NCBI GenBank assembly: GCA_964644525.1
Contig: CAZXWC010000095.1
Coordinates: 1 to 5,740 of the forward strand
Direction of reading: 5' to 3'
DNA length: 5,740 nt
Source of the DNA: BM714 sp964644525
Lineage (GTDB): Bacteria; Bacillota; Clostridia; Peptostreptococcales; BM714
Numbering within the stretch: the first letter of the stretch is position 1; the number at the start of each line of letters is the position of its first letter. Under the pieces are notes generated by a model. It ran no database searches. It was not told the origin of the DNA and saw only the letters and a program-made list of their open reading frames with translations. Positions 4,368 through 5,740 of this stretch are shown one piece after another. A program made the translations under genes and the position numbers.

Positions 4368-5740
4368 TCAGTCTTTTTTCTTTCTTCCAAGTCCGTAGCC
4401 TGCAGCCATGAGAATCGAGCCTAATCCGTAGAAGAGCTCGGGAGCCACTTGTCCGGTCTGGGGCAATGCCTGCGGCGGAATTTCCGGAGGCACTACTATT
4501 TCGGGTGGCGTTTCGGGTGGAGTTACTGGAGGAACATCTATTGTTTCCTCTTCCACAACCGCATCGTCTGTATCACTTGCCTTGCCCTCTCTCGAGTCAG
4601 CTGTAACCTCGGCGATGTTTTCGAAAACTCCGTTCACAAAATCAGTTTCCTGAATCTCGTATTCAAAGTCTTCACTTATGCTGTCGTTTCTGCCAAGGTC
4701 TCCGATATCCCACTCTACATCGATGATATCATCAACAACCATTACATCTCTGAGTGAAACGTCTCCTGTGTTTCTGACCTCTATTGTATAGTTTACAGTA
4801 TCTCCGACGGAAGCCTCGTCCACATCCACACTTTTCTCTATGCGGACTCCCGGATCGTCGTCGCGGGAAACAGATCTTCTGTTGATTGTAAGTGTTGCAT
4901 CGTCATTGTCCCAGGCAACAGCGGTCATGGTGCATATTTCGCCATCTCCGTCAGCTACAGCAACTCTAGAAAGATACTCGCAAACTTCCATGTAAGCAGT
5001 CCCAGTCACTGAATTCAAATATTCTCCGACTCCAAGCGTGTTGGAAGTATAGGTCCATGTCGCAGTAACTACCGAACCAGGTCCGAAAGGAATCTCGTGC
5101 GGTCCGTCGTTGAAGAATATGTCACCATTTGTCGTAATCGGATTGCCATCCATGTCCGAATTAAAATTCGAGGCATTATCAGGATTGAACCAACTTGACT
5201 CGCCTTCTTGAACCCAAAATGCATCGAAAGTTGTCTCGCTGTTGTTTGTGAACCTGACCGTATAAGTTACCGGTCCACTGCCTGTGTAATGAGAAACAGG
5301 ACTTACCGTCTTTGTAATATCGACGGGGTATGGATTATAAGTGTTAGTCACTTCAACAAGCATGGTTTGTCCATCCAAAACCGCAAAAGCTGTGGGTGAA
5401 ACAATCCAAGACCAATCGCCTGCAAGCGGTGTTGTCATCTCAAAAATGGTTTCTTCCACCACATATCCCGATCCAACCGGAATTCCGTTGAAGTATCTCG
5501 GTGTAGCAAGCCATTCGCTTCCGGTATAGGTGTTTGTGATTGTATTTACCGTTTCACCATCCGGGAATCTCAGTGTGAATTGGATTGTGAATTCCATGTC
5601 CTCGAAGCCTTCCAATTCATCAACGCCCTCGAAGAGTTTCTGCACTTTAACCATCCCGGTAGGAAACTCTTCATAGGTATTAATAAACTTGATGTAAAGC
5701 GTGTCGTCTTTTGGAACGGTCACATAATCACCATAGTCCG
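4368..5740 (-). CDS. LPQTG cell-wall-anchored surface protein, C-terminal part
   Basis: The frame is open to the right edge, so the N-terminus lies outside; 456 residues are visible. The GTG at 5721-5723 is probably internal, because it sits within a domain ending in FINTYEEFPTG. Numbering from that GTG: residues 22-130 form a Cna-B-like domain, with VKVQK (25-29), GYVVEE (86-91) and VTNTY (125-129), the pattern in which a Lys-Asn isopeptide bond can form. Residues 134-283 and 293-391 resemble DUF11-type beta-sandwich repeats (ITKTVSP..VTYTVRFTNNS; IEKSVDV..VNYTIEVRNTG). A Pro/Glu-rich wall-spanning linker (392-418) leads to LPQTG (420-424), a membrane segment (about 429-446) and the tail RKKKD, a complete sorting signal. 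It is likely an adhesin or structural stalk displayed by the neighbouring sortase. The ligand cannot be inferred. Confidence 0.93.
   Translation of the reverse strand, partial: DYGDYVTVPKDDTLYIKFINTYEEFPTGMVKVQKLFEGVDELEGFEDMEFTIQFTLRFPDGETVNTITNTYTGSEWLATPRYFNGIPVGSGYVVEETIFEMTTPLAGDWSWIVSPTAFAVLDGQTMLVEVTNTYNPYPVDITKTVSPVSHYTGSGPVTYTVRFTNNSETTFDAFWVQEGESSWFNPDNASNFNSDMDGNPITTNGDIFFNDGPHEIPFGPGSVVTATWTYTSNTLGVGEYLNSVTGTAYMEVCEYLSRVAVADGDGEICTMTAVAWDNDDATLTINRRSVSRDDDPGVRIEKSVDVDEASVGDTVNYTIEVRNTGDVSLRDVMVVDDIIDVEWDIGDLGRNDSISEDFEYEIQETDFVNGVFENIAEVTADSREGKASDTDDAVVEEETIDVPPVTPPETPPEIVVPPEIPPQALPQTGQVAPELFYGLGSILMAAGYGLGRKKKD

Overview
The window looks like a scaffold piece from a Gram-positive anaerobe of the Clostridia. 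The evidence is a PlsY-type acyltransferase, an FMN-riboswitch-controlled RibU riboflavin transporter subunit, tandem c-di-GMP-I riboswitches, a sortase and an LPQTG cell-wall-anchored protein, all with strong GGAGG-type ribosome binding sites and sigma-A-like promoters. I cannot name the genus from sequence alone. Two 100-base N runs mark scaffold gaps, both inside repeats.

Layout: (1) 1-281, a low-complexity repeat array of 7-mers and 6-mers that runs into the 3' end of the next gene. (2) 270-866 (-), a plsY-like glycerol-3-phosphate acyltransferase. (3) 867-1181, back-to-back promoters and a complete FMN riboswitch. (4) 1182-1766 (+), ribU. (5) 1772-2228, a second repeat array with inverted ends, closed by terminators on both sides. 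(6) 2286-3080 (-), a secreted transglutaminase-like protein whose leader (3081-3325) carries two c-di-GMP-I riboswitches exactly 120 bp apart. (7) 3405-4043 (-), a sortase whose short 5' leader is made almost entirely of the same 7-mer repeats (4061-4127). (8) 4368 to the right edge (-), the C-terminal 456 residues of a large LPQTG surface protein with its own terminator.

The right half reads as a cell-surface module: a wall-anchored multidomain protein, a sortase able to anchor it, and a secreted transglutaminase-fold enzyme under c-di-GMP control. By analogy with two known systems in which c-di-GMP controls a protease that releases an adhesin (LapG/LapA in Pseudomonas; PPEP-1 and its LPXTG-like substrates in Clostridioides difficile), the enzyme may modify, crosslink or release the surface protein; this is inference. 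The left half is housekeeping: phospholipid synthesis and riboflavin uptake.

The most unusual feature is a dispersed family of degenerate 7-bp repeats (GTGGAAA, GTAGTAA, GTTGGCA and similar) interleaved with A-rich 6-bp repeats. It occupies three intergenic sites, supplies the plsY stop codon, forms the sortase leader and coincides with both assembly gaps.
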